A DNA stretch of 64,000 bases, taken from positions 957,501-1,021,500 of the forward strand of contig JAUIRK010000875.1 in assembly GCA_030549495.1 (NCBI GenBank), read 5' to 3'. A program made the position numbers and the translations under genes. Shown in pieces: positions 1 through 11,369 of this stretch. The stretch is from Nectonema munidae (taxonomy: Eukaryota; Nematomorpha; Nectonematoida; Nectonematidae). Within the stretch, counting starts at the first letter, position 1. Each line of letters opens with the position of its first letter. The notes beneath the pieces were generated by a model. That model was given only the letters and a program-made list of their open reading frames with translations. It did no database searches and was not told where the DNA came from.

Positions 1-2553
1 TTTTCCTTATACTTTTCAGCTTCTTATTCATCAACAAATTTATGATGAGAATGAAAACAATATGCATTATAAGTTAGGAAATAAAAGTTTAAATGTAACT
101 TTTGAATGATAATTACTAATTAAGCGTAAAATAATTATTAAAAATATTTTAATTTTTGGCTTTTTAAAAATCAGTTACCTAAAATAAAATTTAGACTTTT
201 TTTGACTTTATTGATCTAAAAATATCCAAAAAACAGAAGAAAATTAAATTCAAACTAGTTTAAAATTGGTTTGAATGTTACTCAAGTGTTTGAACTTGAT
301 ACTCCCAAGTTCGATAAAAAAACGTACCAAAGATCGAAATAGTAGCAAACTTTGATATTTTTCATGGTTTAGTTATTTTCCGTACGTTTTTTCTCATCGT
401 ATTTAAAAAAAAAACTTTTTCCCACCTTAATTTTAAAACGTATTTTCTCAAAATGGCAAAAATATATTTATAACATTGTATTCAATAAAATGCAAGTTTG
501 CCGCCATCTTGCTTCCATTACTAGTTTTAATGCCATTATTAGCAACCTTTAAAAATACCTTGATAGTGATAAGCATTATGACAAATGTTTTTTTCTGAAA
601 TTCTAAATGGCGTTTAACAGATTTTATTTATTTATAATGTAAAAAAGACATAACATAACCTTACAAAACACGGTGGATGCAACCAATTAGGTCAGGGTTA
701 TGCCGATATGTAGAAATAAGGGTCACACGATTGAAAATAACTCTCCAACGATGAAAACGTGCAAAAAAGGACAAAAAATCAATATAATTGAAACTTATGA
801 AAGAATACATTTTTTTAAGTAAGACTTAATAACATTTCAAAGACTTATGGAAATAGCCAAAAAACCGTACAAAAGAAAACTTAGCTTTATTGACCTAAAG
901 ATTTAAGTTATGTTGCAAATTCTAAATTTATTTCTTCTTTGTAAAATATATTTTACAGTAATTTCAATAAATTCTTCAAATTCTTCTTCTTTGAAGTGTT
1001 TAATTGAATGCAAAATTAACTATTATCATTCGACATATAATATCATAATATAGCATGCTAAATTTTAATATAACACACCTTTTTGTATCATTTCCGTTTT
1101 AAGATGAAAATACTTTTGAAAAATGTGAAAGCATACAATTCTAAGGTAAATTCTTTGATCATGTTTGAACAGTCTTCCAAAAAGTTTATTGATATGATTA
1201 CTTTCAAATAATAGTCATACGATTTAAAATTTTTGCATTTGATAAATATCATAGAGAGATCCAAATCCTTTCTTGTATCAACGAATCATAACAAGAAGTG
1301 ATTCTTACAGAAAATGGGGTAAAAAATCTAGCATTGAAATCGAATCCAACTTCAACGATTCCCAACCTTCAAAGAGAAAAGATCAGCGAGAATTGATGCA
1401 CTTGATGATGCAGAATAAGCACACTGAATTGGTATTCCTCTATTCCCATTAATTATAATGTCAAGAAAGTGAAACACTCATTTAAGATCTAATTTTTTTG
1501 TTTCTAAATATTTTTTGAAGCAACCTCATTTAGTAGGACCATCTTTATAGAATCACTAATTTTTATCCGGATATAAAGTATAGTAAATCAGCACATCAGG
1601 GGTGCTTTGGGATTTATTCAATTCTGTCTACTGTAAACAGGTTTTGAACATTTTTGTTGTGAATAATATAGCTTATTCGAGTTAATCAAATTTTTGGATA
1701 ATTTATTTTAAAATTTACCTTCACCTTTTATACACATGCGCATACGAAATATTCTAAGATTTTTCAAAATGAACAGTCTTCAAAAATAAAGTTTATTTAA
1801 GTGATTTTCCAAAATCAAACATTTCACTCCAGTATGAACAGTAATTCTCTCGAAACACAATTATTTCTATGTTCACGCACATATGTTACAAATTAAAATA
1901 AAATGAATTTGTAATTTAAATCTCCATGCAATTGTATGGGGATATCCGCCAAAATATTATTAGAGATGATACACCCACTTTTTCATCATTAAACATAAGT
2001 AAATTGAATTCTTTACTTTTGTCTGAATCTCTGTAATATATCTTTAGTAAAGCGCTCAGATTTACTTGTAAATATAAACTCATTTCTATATGTAGATCAA
2101 TTTTTCAATAACTAATCAATGTACAACTTTTATAAATATACCTGTTTAAACTAATTAATAATTGAGGCATGTATATTTCATTCAAAAGTCTGTAATATTT
2201 GTGATTTTATGAACGTCAACAAAATTACAATTATCCCGCAATTCAAGCATATCTAAAAAAAAATTTATCACATTTTTTAACATTATTAAAAAATTTAACT
2301 TTAGAAAGAGGGATTTCAATGTGAATATGTAAAATTAAAGTTATTCATCATCATTTTCAATAATTGATATTTATAATTAAAAAAATATTTAAAAAATTTT
2401 TTTTGTCATTCATTCTAAATCCACTATTTATTTAAAAATTGTTATTGAGAAGAGAAAGTTTCAAGATTGCCTATTTTTCCTTCACTATTTGACCGGCTAA
2501 ACTAAAATTTCTTTAACTCTCTGTATAGAAGAGTCATGATTTGAAAATCTATT
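1..2553. other. AT-rich spacer, nothing recognised
   Basis: No reading frame of useful length and no recognisable protein motif on either strand. The sequence is A/T homopolymer-rich with scattered stops in all frames. A slightly less AT-rich stretch around 1240-1430 did not translate into anything familiar. Confidence 0.6.
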
Positions 2554-2690
2554 TTAACCCATAAGTACCATAGAAATCAAACGATATCTAAAAGAACGCA
2601 GACGATTTATATTCAAAGTCATTGAAAAAAGCTGACGAAGATGAAATTACTTATGTTCCCAAATGGGAGCATTGGGACTTAATGGGTTAA
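2554..2690 (-). mobile_element. piggyBac-type MITE, copy 1
   Basis: A 137-bp unit bounded by TTAA at both ends, with inner ends CCCATAAGTACC and GGGACTTAATGGG that are inverted repeats. It carries the palindrome GTTCCCAAATGGGAGC and three CAGACGA-like words (one mutated to CTGACGA). TTAA target duplication plus CCC...GGG termini is the signature of piggyBac-superfamily elements; there is no coding capacity, so it is called a MITE. Strand is given relative to the copy at 58930, where the palindrome comes first. Other copies lie at 2815, 8654, 8788, 31800, 32599 and 58930. Confidence 0.8.
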
Positions 2691-2814
2691 AATCAATGTA
2701 TATTAGTCGAAAAACATCATAAGAAAGCTCATATCCAATTGATATACCTCTCTTTGAAATCCTCTCTTGTGAACAATATTCTATTAATGAATAATGAATT
2801 AAGAGAAAATGATT

Positions 2815-2952
2815 TTAATTCATTAAGTACCATAGAAATCAGACGATATCTAAAAAAACGCAGACGATTTATATTCAAAGTCATTGAAAAAAGCAGACGA
2901 AGATGAAATTACTTATGTTCCAAAATGGGAGCATAGGGACTTAATGGGTTAA
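2815..2952 (-). mobile_element. piggyBac-type MITE, copy 2
   Basis: Nearly identical to copy 1 across its length. The right end is intact (CTTAATGGG then TTAA). The left end has CC changed to TT after the TTAA but keeps ATTAAGTACC. It lies 124 bp from copy 1 in the same orientation, so the pair may come from a local duplication or from two insertions. Confidence 0.8.
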
Positions 2953-5479
2953 AGAATAGTGTGGTCCAACTCTCAGCTCTTAATATTGAAACTGTCTTAC
3001 TGTCATTCAAAATTCTTTAACTATCTTTTTGTATTATTGTAAAAAAACTTGCTTTTCAACGGCTTCATACGTCATTTTAGAACTTGTTGCTGTTAAACAG
3101 ATCGAGCGATACGAGTAATATTAGGATATTTATATACTTGTTAACTCCCCACCGTTCCAAGTGGTTAACATCTCAACAATCTTCTGTAGGATGTAATAAA
3201 TTTAAACTTCTTGTTTGACTTCTTTTTATATTTTATTTGCATCAAAACTACTTGTATTAGATAAAGCTTTTAAGAGGAATATATTTAAGATCTAATCTCT
3301 AAAGGGAATTGGTTTAATGTTAGAATTAGGGTTAGAGTTAGTTTTGTTAGACTTGTTTACAATGAACTTTTTCAAAAAACAGCTTGCAATCTTTTTATTT
3401 GTGTAACTCTTAGTTTCTAGGATAATAATTTTGAAAAATTATTTAAAGGAAAAACAGAGGAACTTTCGTCAAACATGTATGATAATGTATGATAATAACA
3501 GTTATAAACTCTACTTTTGTTCTCTATATTTGCCGATTAAATGATTTCATAATAATCAGTTTTCAAAGAAGCATTAATATTTATCATCCGAGTTGAGAAA
3601 CAGGAATAAATTATTGAGAATAATATGGCCGTAAAAATGGATATCATTAAATGGATAAAACATTTGGAGACTGTTTGAGATTAATACAAGCAAAAAAAGA
3701 AGGAGCCATCTAACGGCATTCTATAATACCCGTTAAAATACATAAAAACAAAGATGTAATCAATTCTATATGACTGTCTTTCAAAAGAAAATAGCCAATG
3801 ATATCGCACAAATGATTACTATTGATCGGGGCTCTGTGTTAATTGGTTAAACTCTAAATCAAAATATAGATGTTATTTTCAAAATTCTTAAAAAACTCTT
3901 CTAGACATATTATTATGGATTAAGTTAAAATTAATAAAATTATAATTTAACAGTGAGATAAAATTTAAATTGATTTTGGGGAGTTATAGCATTAACTGAA
4001 TTAGATAGTTGCGAATAAGAATGGAATCAGTTCTCAGGTAAAAAACCAAGTTGTACAACTTAGAGGTCATTTAATTGAAAAAATTTTGATATTTTAACTT
4101 TTGTATACAGCTTTAACATACTTCAACTTTAGATTATTTTAGCTGCAAACTTTCAAAATTTTTGAATAAATTTTAGACTTTTTCCTTATTTCGGATGAAT
4201 CATAATGACATATCGATAAGATTGACAGATGTCTGAATGAAACTTTTCATATTTTGCTAAACTTATTTTATAATATATCTCATCTTTAAATTGTTTTAAC
4301 TATATATTGCATTTCATTTGAGCAGATATTTATATGGAACTTAAGTTTTAAAGTTCTGACAAATGACCCCCCTCCCCCATGGGGATTCGGTCAAAACTGA
4401 AAATGACTTTTTTTTATTAGATCTATTAATTTTTTATTAGATCTATTAATTTTCTAGTAAGCGCTGATAATGAATCACTTTTGATGCTGATAAATGCTTA
4501 TCCTACAAGATTAGTCAATTCGCAATACCTATGAAATCAATAATTAACAATGGTGGCATTGTTAACTATGTTATGGGGGATAAGCATTAGAAAGATCACT
4601 GTCCGGCCATGATCAAGCCCGAATTTCAAAAGCCTAAAAAAGGTCCTGTACTGAATGAAGACAAGAGGTGGAAGAAGGAATAACACTAAATTTTATTTAA
4701 AAGTACACGATGACAAAGCTTGAATTTGATGTCCAATGAGAAAAGCAGAAAGAAGGCATTCGCGTGGAAAGCTTTCCATCAGGCAGCATCTTCTGAATAT
4801 TTCTCCAACACTTTCATGCATATTAGAAACAAAGTATCTTGACCCTAAACAAAATGAAAAATGAAGTATACTCCAGAACAGAAGAGCTTAGCTTTTACGG
4901 AGCAGGATTAGAAAGAAAAAATCATTATATAAATCCGGGGATCTTTTTAAGAAAAGACCTTTTTGGCTTATGAGTAGACCTTCCATATTACTTTTCTTGA
5001 TTTAAGATTAAGTCTTAGAATGAGTATTTATAATCTTTTTTTTCATTAACGTCCACTTCATTGATATAATAATGCAAATTTGAGTTATATTTGATCAGAG
5101 GGAGTGATGTAGCCAGTAATTTGAACAAGAACCCATAGATTTTTCAGCGAAGCTTTTGTCAAGTCAATAAAGATTGCAAGACTGGCATTCTGTTATTCAA
5201 GGTTATTATATATTTTTTCAAAAAAAAAAGGCTGTGAGGATATTGTGAGTATTATGAGATTTATTGAATGCTAATTGGAATCTATAGAACAAATTATTAC
5301 TTTAAAAATATTGATAAATTTGTTAAAATATCTCCTTCTCAAAGACCTTGGAGTAGTGTTGAGCGTACTTATTTGTCTATGTAATAGAAAACACAAGTTA
5401 GCAAAAATGCCCTTGTTTTATTTGCTAAATGTAATTTAAACAATCAAGACTTTGATTTCAGAAATCAAATACTATCTAG
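2953..5479. other. Spacer with one weak P-element-like scrap
   Basis: Mostly AT-rich, with no ORF. Around 4848-4896 on the plus strand one frame reads KMKYTPEQKSLAFTEQD, which resembles the conserved start of the catalytic part of P-element/THAP9-like transposases (KYTPELRKFALTL-like). The surrounding frames do not continue the similarity, so this is only a possible fossil. Confidence 0.25.
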
Positions 5480-6650
5480 CATATGTTTCTTTTTCTTTAA
5501 TTCTTTAGTTTTTTTATCAAGCTTTGGATAGTTGGCAAAGTTTTCACACTTTGCTTAAAATTTTGTTTGGGAAACAGTACAAACAATTTCATATTTAAAA
5601 GAGCCATTTTACATTCACAGCTAAATACCTGCCAATTCATAGACCCATGTCCTAAATATATTTTCAAATATAAGATGATTCTTTGTTTTTCTGTGTTACT
5701 AATCTAGATTGGTAAAAAATTTTTTTAATTTTATTTTAAGCAACAATGCATTTCAGTACAGAGTAATCAATCCACCTAACCAATTCATTTGATAAGAATA
5801 AGAGTTGAAGGCATGTGCTTTAAGCTGTTTTAATGACTTCATTGTAGAACATTTTCCAACCCATCAGGTATTGTTTTCATTATTAGGCTTTGCGATAAAT
5901 AGCGCAACTAGAACAACGACAAGAAATTTTTAGAGCACGGGTTAGAGCACATACAATGTGCTGTAAAATTAGCCCACCTCATGAAATATTTCTCTTGCAG
6001 TTGTTCTACTTCTAAGAGTTTCGCAAAACAAAAAATTGTCTACTAAATGTTTGTCATGTACAAGGTACATGTTGTAGTTAACGCAAGGCTAAACTAGATT
6101 TGCAGCATCTGTCGTTTCATCATGCTGAATTGCAAAAAAGTTGATATCAACTCCGAATGAATAAAACCACCTCTGATATTATGTCATCAGACATCTCTCC
6201 TATTAGCCTTCTAAGGATATCATTTGACAGGAAAGTATGCTTCAACTTTACAAGTTAAGAACTTCTTGTACATTCAATTTGATATCCTTGCAGCAAGGTA
6301 ATATCAACTGTTCTCCTAAATTATCGGACTTTTTAACAGTTTTTATTTATTTAAAACTTTATAGAAGTCTTTCAAACGACTCTTAATATTTTGTAAAAAC
6401 GTTCCTATGTTAACAAACGTGGATTTGTGTAAGCGTTCAGGTTGACGTTTAAAATCGTCAATAGTTTGTTTACACTCTAGTGCTTCACTTCCAAGTGTCT
6501 TTTAATTTGCAGGGCTTTAGAACATTGGATGCTAACACTTCAGAACACAAAAGATACTTAGATTCTTCTTCCTCAGCAGACGTTAATGCAGTAAAGCCAA
6601 CTTTCAAGTATGAGTCGTCATATTTCAGATTTTGAGCTATTATAAATGCA
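5480..6650 (-). pseudogene. ZBED5/FAM200-like hAT transposase relic
   Basis: Read on the minus strand, the fragments appear in the order expected for the ZBED5/FAM200/SCAND3-type hAT-derived protein. At ~6635-6555 is KYDDSYLKVGFTAL, which begins the BED-like N-terminal part. At ~6530-6485 is SNVLKPCKLK followed, after a shift of frame, by RHLEVKH (zinc-finger histidines). At ~6250-6180 is LSNDILRRLIGEMSDDIIS. At ~6150-6110 is FAIQHDETTDAANLV, containing the first catalytic aspartate of the hAT RNase H fold. Stops and frame changes separate the blocks, so it cannot make a protein. Similarity is clear down to about 5870; a weaker block at 5500-5640 (LCQDMGSMNW) may be the continuation. No terminal inverted repeats were found, so it is unclear whether this was a mobile element or a domesticated gene copy. 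Confidence 0.8.
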
Positions 6651-7217
6651 AATTTACTTCTATAAAACCAGGACTGAAAAGCAATAAAAATAGAAATAAT
6701 TTAACTCAATTCAAAGACAAACTTATTTATTCTTTTATATGTGGCATTTTGGCAAAAATCACAAATGACCCCATATGAGGGCAATATGTGCGCAAAACGA
6801 TCCACTCAGTGACCCTTCTCTGTCCCCATGGAACTGCTTCGCGATGGCAAAACCATTGAGCTAGAAGGTAGTGATGCAATCAGAGTTACAAACAAGGTAA
6901 TTTGACTTCATAGAATTATAGTGCAGTTGTGGTGGGATTGATGGCCTACTCTGCAAGTAAAATGTCGGATAATAATGTTGCTGTGTTCATTGGGCCAAAA
7001 TTATCTTATAATATATTTTGAAGATTATAAAAAAAAAGTTCCCAATGAGAGAACAGTTGAAATGGCACGATGACACAGCATAAATTATAAGCATATATAT
7101 TACAGTAAAAACGTTTAAGAATATACCCATAATTATCAAAAAATGAAATAAACGAAATCTTTAGGATCCTCAAATTTTAATGTCTGTGGAAACACTGTTT
7201 TAATAGAATGAGACGCA
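6651..7217. other. Spacer, nothing recognised
   Basis: A less AT-rich block around 6770-6960 shows no coding frame or repeat relation that I could identify. Confidence 0.5.
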
Positions 7218-7655
7218 TATGCCATTTTTAGTTCTATTTTGTCTTTTTGCAATTGAATTTCGTCATTTTGCAATTATATTTTGTCCCTTTTCAATGCTAT
7301 TTTGTCTTTTTGCAATGCTATTTTATCATTTCGCAATTTTTTTGTCTCTTTGCAATTCTATCTGAATTAAATTTTTTGATTTTGTTGTGTTTACTTTGTT
7401 TTAAGAATGTCATTTTTATTTTAACTTTTTTTAGTGTTTTAACATAATTTTCAGTTTAAATTTTCTAAATAAAATTAATTAGAAATTTTTTTTATTACTT
7501 ACTTTGTAAATTATTGATATTTTAACTTCAATTTAGCGATATCTTTCTAATTGACTTTTAACATTATTTCAAAAGACACATGAGCTTATTTGTTTAGTAT
7601 TGTAAAAGTACAAAATAGAATTGCATAAAGACAAAATAGAACTATAAATGGTATA
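7218..7655 (+). mobile_element. Fold-back MITE with sub-repeated termini, copy A1
   Basis: The left end (TAGTTCTATTTTGTCTTTTT) is inverted at the right end (AAAGACAAAATAGAACTATA). Inside the left end the unit ATTTTGTC-N-TTTTGCAA-T is repeated about five times in tandem between 7230 and 7360. The interior is very AT-rich. A second copy at 29436-29893 has the same ends, the same left-side array and a related interior (GATTTTGTTGTGTTTA words and a TATCTTTYTAAT block). The peptide frame through the array, rich in F and Y, is a by-product of the repeat and not a gene. Confidence 0.75.
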
Positions 7656-8653
7656 TAATATTGCATGACGTTTAAAAGAAAAAGCATTACCATTCTTCTT
7701 GTAGGAAGGTGGTAGGTAGTCTCAAAGCAAAATTTGGCGATATCTTTTAAACCATTGGTTTGGCTTTTTTTGAGTACCCAACCAGGCGAAAATTGCAGCT
7801 GTAAAGAAAATAATAAAGAGCGATTAGATTTAAATCCGAGATTGTGAGTATTCCTATTTAATGATCCATGATTGCGATAATGTATTTGCTTAGCTATGGC
7901 GCATGTCTTATTATGGACGTGTAACAGTTTTCATGTACTATAATTTACAAATAACATCCAATCACGTTGAGAAAGCATGACCTTCACAAGTTCAGACCAT
8001 CGTCGAACCCAGAACATCTGAACATGGTGATAGTTCGCCCTCTAAATAAAAACTTCTTTTCTTTATATATAAATTCACAATTTATTTCTTTTGTAAAATT
8101 TTATGGCCTAAAAAATTTCAAACATTCTAAGAATAAATATAGTTCAAACTTTGTTTAAAATTCGTTTACAGTGACTTTTTGTTTTTTAAATGTTTTTTTA
8201 CTTTATTGACTTTTATTCGCCTCTGAAGGAGGGTATCTTTGAATTTTTTAGAGGATCTTTTATTCTTATAGAGCGTGTAAACTTTTAAAAAAATATCTAG
8301 AGGTCCACTAAATTCCGAGTAAAAGTTGACAGTAATCGCCATTATTAAATAAGAAAAATTTAATTTTTTTAATTAATTTAATAAATTTTTATAATTTAAT
8401 AATTTTTAATAATTAAAAAAAAAAGATTTTTGAAAAAAAATGTTCGGATATAAAGAGTGTTTACTGCGTATTTGATTTTAATCGTTGTAAATAACTTTAT
8501 AATAGCAGAATCATTTTCTCCATTTTCATATTTTAAGCTTCTTTATACCTACACCTTCACCTAAACTATTGAAGATTATTCAAGAAACTATCTTACTACC
8601 TTTCCTGCTTACTTTTCCTTCGATCGAATTATCCATAATTTCAAAGATTCGTT
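7656..8653. other. Spacer, nothing recognised
   Basis: AT-rich DNA. A short frame at 7967-8158 has no recognisable domain. Long A/T runs occupy 8340-8440. Confidence 0.5.
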
Positions 8654-8913
8654 TTAACCCATTAAGTACCATAGAAATCAGACGATATTTAAAAAAACGC
8701 AGACGATTTATATTCAAAGTCATTGAAAAAAGCAGACGAAGATGAAATTACTTATGTTCCCAAATGGGAACATTGGGACTTAATGGGTTAAGTACCATAG
8801 AAATCAGACGATATTTAAAAAAACGCAGACGATTTATATTCAAAATCATTGAAAAAAGCAGACGAAGATGAAATTACTTATGTTCCCAAATGGAAACATT
8901 GGGACTTAATGGG
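8654..8913 (-). mobile_element. piggyBac-type MITE, head-to-tail dimer (copies 3 and 4)
   Basis: Copy 3 (8654-8791) is complete: TTAA, CCCATTAAGTACC, the CAGACGA words, the palindrome GTTCCCAAATGGGAAC, ACTTAATGGG, TTAA. Copy 4 follows at once, using the same TTAA but starting at GTACC, so it lacks the first few terminal bases. It ends in ACTTAATGGG at 8913 without the final TTAA. The two units are almost identical, so the dimer is recent. Confidence 0.8.
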
Positions 8914-9169
8914 TGCCTTCCCCCAACTTGTCACATGAGCTTACTTCCTCATAAACTAGCCATCATCATTCCATGACATAAAAAGAGAAAATAGAAAAGA
9001 TCTTACCCCTGACAATTTACAACAAAATGCAGAATTCAGTATTTCTTGTTGTATTTTCAAAATTTACTTTAGTGACAAGTAGCCTCGTCTATTGCCCGTC
9101 ATTTATTTTGCCTCCCCCCCTCGCTTTTAACTGCCTTGAATTATATAAATGTATACACTCTCTTATAGT

Positions 9170-9891
9170 TATTAAAATCGGTTCTATGAAAATTCGCCAT
9201 AAACAAATGTGCCGTAGGAAAACTAGCCTCAGGAATTTTCGCCTCAATACGAAAAATCGCCGTAAGACAATTTAGGCGTAAAACAAGGGTTTGTGATAAA
9301 AACAGTTTGGTTTCTGAAGTTCCATTTTATCTCTTCCAAACAACCAAGCTTGGCTTTCGAAGTTTCTGATAAGTAAACAACCAATAAGGAAATGGAGTAA
9401 TTATTTTCTTATCCGTATTTTATTTTTTATTTTATTTATTTATTTATTTTATTTTATTATCCGTAAGTAATTAATTTTTAATTTTTTATCCGTATTTCGA
9501 TCTATTCGGTAAATATAGTTAAGATCGTGAAGTAATTTCAGTCCTCCTCTACTAGTTTCTATTTGATAAACCATCGCCTGCCTACAAAAAACTATAGTCG
9601 AAAAAAATAAAGATAAAATAAAAAATAAGGTAAAATAAAAATAAAGATAAAATAAAAAATAAAGATAAAATAAAAAATAGGATAAAATAAAAAAAATAAT
9701 TACTTGGCCAAATTTGGTTGTTTGAAAGAGATAAAATGGTGCTTCAAAAACCAAACTGTTTTTATCACAAATACTTGTTTTACGCCTAAATTGTCTTGCG
9801 GCGATTTTTCCTATTAGACGAAATTTCCCGAGGCGAAAATTCCTGAAGCTTGTTTACTGCGAATTTCTCGGAAACTATTAAAATCAGTTCT
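9170..9891. mobile_element. Palindromic element with 16-bp flanking direct repeats
   Basis: Long inverted arms of roughly 150 bp lie at 9186-9345 and 9711-9875. The left arm holds GAAAATTCGCC, TAAACAA, CAGGAATTTTCGCCTC, CAATTTAGGCGTAAAACAAG, TTTGTGATAAAAACAGTTTG and AAGAGATAAAATGG-related sequence. The right arm carries the same in inverted order. The arms are themselves built of short related words ending in CGCC. The interior is an A/T simple repeat (ATTT)n with three TTATCCGTA words. The element is flanked by TATTAAAATCGGTTCT (9170-9185) and TATTAAAATCAGTTCT (9876-9891), 15 of 16 identical. It has no coding capacity; the 101-codon frame inside comes from the simple repeat. I cannot assign a superfamily. 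Confidence 0.75.
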
Positions 9892-10694
9892 CAGCTTGCA
9901 TGTACATATAGTTTGGCGACGTGGTTAGTGTGACAAGATGACATTTTTATCAATACCTTAAAATGAAAGTGTAGCAAAAGTTTAGAATTTTTGATATATA
10001 TATAATGCATGATATGATGACATTCACTTTCACTTCTAACGAATACAAAAAAGTAAGTTGTCACTACTTTTTCGCACCATCAATTAAATATTTGTTATTC
10101 GTCAAGATTCGATGACGACACAATCATGCAATAATATTCGATGCGGTTGTGTGCCTTCCTAAATGAATTAATTGGCTCATTTTGATTTATTTCAGAGTGC
10201 ATTTTTACTTTTAACCTTCTTCCCTCCAATTCGCGCAATATTTTGAATGTTTTGGTTTGCATTTTTCCTCCCTCATTGTTATTCACTCTCCTCTTTCCGT
10301 GATAATGAGAACTTGTTTTTTGCCTCATTCATTAATTAAGGATTCTCTTTCTTCTTTTACTCCTCTGATTTGTGGTTTAGACTCTGCATACCAAACATAC
10401 ATTTTTGTCTTTAAATCAACGCCTAAAATTCACTTATTATAATTTTATTTACACGAATATATAATGAAACCATTGTTAAAGGCTGTTCACATCCACAAGG
10501 AATATAAATAATGCTAATGTTTGATACTATTAATAACAGTATTATTAATAATCTCAAATCTATATCTTTAGCAACGGAAAACGATCCATATATCGATATC
10601 CATCGATATCAAAAATAGCAAGATTCTAAATTTTGTTAGGAGGAAGATTTCATTATTCACCCTCACCCTTTGTACAAAATGGAAATATACAATG
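9892..10694. other. Spacer, nothing recognised
   Basis: Short overlapping frames on both strands at 10095-10442 have no recognisable domain. Nothing else stands out. Confidence 0.5.
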
Positions 10695-11040
10695 ACTTAC
10701 ACCACGCTTTCTCAACCGCGGTCCACATGAAGTCTAGGGTTGCATATAATAATTTAGTGGGTCCATAGTCTAAATAATATAAATTGGGGGTCCACTCGGC
10801 GAGGACATCAACCACAGAAATCTCATTAAATGTCTTTCTTTTTCATATTATAATTATAATAATTGATTTGCTTTCATTTAATTATATACTATTTTCTTTA
10901 TCATAACCTCAAAAATTTTATTAGTGAAAAATATTGAAATGAAATATTTTTTATGTTGACTTTTTATCAAGGGGTCCACCAAAAAAAAGAAGAGAAAGGG
11001 GTCCATTCGTCAAAAAAGGTTGAGGCCCATTGAGTTACAC
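10695..11040. mobile_element. hAT-type MITE, 330 bp
   Basis: The element occupies 10703-11032. It begins CACGCTTTCTCAACCGCGG and ends AGGTTGAGGCCCATTG, imperfect inverted repeats of the hAT style (CAxxGxTTCTCAACC). GTCCAC words recur near both ends. Flanking octamers are ACTTACAC (10695-10702) and AGTTACAC (11033-11040), 7 of 8 identical, as expected for a hAT target duplication. The interior is AT-rich and non-coding. Confidence 0.8.
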
Positions 11041-11369
11041 GAATCACTTTTCCGCGAAACAAAAAAAGTTTTGTAAAAAACGCTGCATACAGCGTTACAA
11101 TTTTCTTCATGTCATTTTGATCTTGACACTATCAATTCAGCTTCAAGGCCACTGCTTTCCAAGCGTTTTCATTTGATTTCACATATGCATAAGTTCCTTT
11201 CGTTAAGGACCTAGCGTTTTTATAGTCTAATTTAACCGTGCTACGAATTTGTTAGCAATTCTATTAAAATGTACCGTTCTTGTCACAATAAAATATAATC
11301 AGCGTATGAATAGTCTTGTCTATTGCTAAAAGTTACCAGCGTATATACACATAAATGTCATGTATAGAG

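Noticed and set aside
7247-7447. Open frame of 66 codons rich in F, Y and Q
   Set aside because: It is the translation of the tandem ATTTTGTC-type units at the end of a MITE.
9449-9754. 101-codon frame with long F/L/Y runs resembling membrane segments
   Set aside because: It is produced by the AAAATAAA simple repeat in the middle of a palindromic element.
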